Assembly: GCA_021767625.1 (NCBI GenBank)
Contig: JAASTB010000110.1
Span: forward strand, 1-7,423
DNA length: 7,423 nucleotides
From: Wenzhouxiangella sp.
GTDB lineage: Bacteria; Pseudomonadota; Gammaproteobacteria; Xanthomonadales; Wenzhouxiangellaceae
Direction of reading: 5' to 3'
Both the position numbers and the translations under genes were made by a program. Below the pieces are notes generated by a model. The model saw nothing but the letters and a program-made list of their open reading frames with translations. It did not search any database and had not been told where the DNA came from. Below, piece by piece: positions 7,359 through 7,423 of this stretch; position 1 is the first letter of the stretch, and every line of letters begins with the position of its first letter.

Positions 7359-7423
7359 TCCAGGCTGGCCGCCAGCAGTGCCCGCGCGCGTTTCCAGTCG
7401 CGCGCCGCCGTCCGCGGGGAAAC
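7355..7423 (-). CDS. ECF sigma factor, C-terminal end only
   Basis: The minus strand is open from the window edge to TGA at 7357-7355. It encodes 22 residues beginning VSPRTAARDWKRARALL and ending AASLE. This matches the second helix of region 4.2 and the tail of ECF sigma factors of the PF07638/TIGR02999 type, whose usual pattern is lgvSprTVrRDWr.ARawL. The TGA stop shares ATGA with the start of the kinase gene. ECF sigma factors paired with Ser/Thr kinases belong to the ECF43 group in the published classification, which would fit here. Only the -35-recognition helix is present; the rest of the gene lies to the right of the window. The family call rests on a short motif plus context. Confidence 0.8.
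   Translation of the reverse strand, partial: VSPRTAARDWKRARALLAASLE

Noticed and set aside
1..7423. CRISPR array, tRNA, rRNA, insertion sequence or defence system
   Set aside because: No spaced direct repeats, no transposase or terminal inverted repeats and no RNA-gene signatures were seen; nearly all the window is accounted for by five genes.

Overview
The window is high-GC bacterial DNA. A complete outer-membrane TonB-dependent receptor shows a Gram-negative host. An ECF sigma factor overlapping a membrane Ser/Thr kinase with TPRs, next to this style of receptor, best fits a gammaproteobacterium of the Xanthomonadales or Wenzhouxiangella type. That placement is inferred from gene style; the window holds no rRNA or other marker.

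Layout, left to right. (1) 1-981, plus strand: the C-terminal six-sevenths or so of an M14 cytosolic-type metallocarboxypeptidase, whose start lies left of the window. (2) 982-1017: a short convergent gap that forms part of a 10-bp-stem inverted repeat. (3) 1018-1680, minus: a 220-residue putative 2OG-Fe(II) oxygenase (PF13759/TIGR02466 type). (4) 1681-1756: a gap with a strong GC hairpin and the oxygenase ribosome-binding site. (5) 1757-4657, minus: a 966-residue TonB-dependent receptor with signal peptide, plug and barrel. (6) 4658-4853: the only sizeable intergenic space, holding the receptor ribosome-binding site and a weak candidate promoter. (7) 4854-7358, minus: an 834-residue Ser/Thr kinase with a transmembrane segment and a C-terminal TPR region. 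(8) 7355-7423, minus: the last 22 codons of an ECF sigma factor, overlapping the kinase start as ATGA.

The four minus-strand genes run in the order sigma factor, kinase, receptor, oxygenase. The first two are translationally coupled and very likely one unit. ECF43-type sigma factors are known to be controlled by adjacent Hanks-type kinases (EcfP/PknT of Vibrio parahaemolyticus, EcfK/PknS of Xanthomonas citri) instead of by anti-sigma factors. The receptor and oxygenase look like a second unit with its own promoter, which may be read through a hairpin. A reasonable hypothesis is that the periplasmic TPR region of the kinase senses an envelope signal, the kinase acts on the sigma factor, and the sigma factor controls targets that may include the receptor and oxygenase. 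The receptor has no FecA-type signalling domain, so it would be a target or a transporter, not the classical sensor. The convergent M14 gene is probably unrelated.
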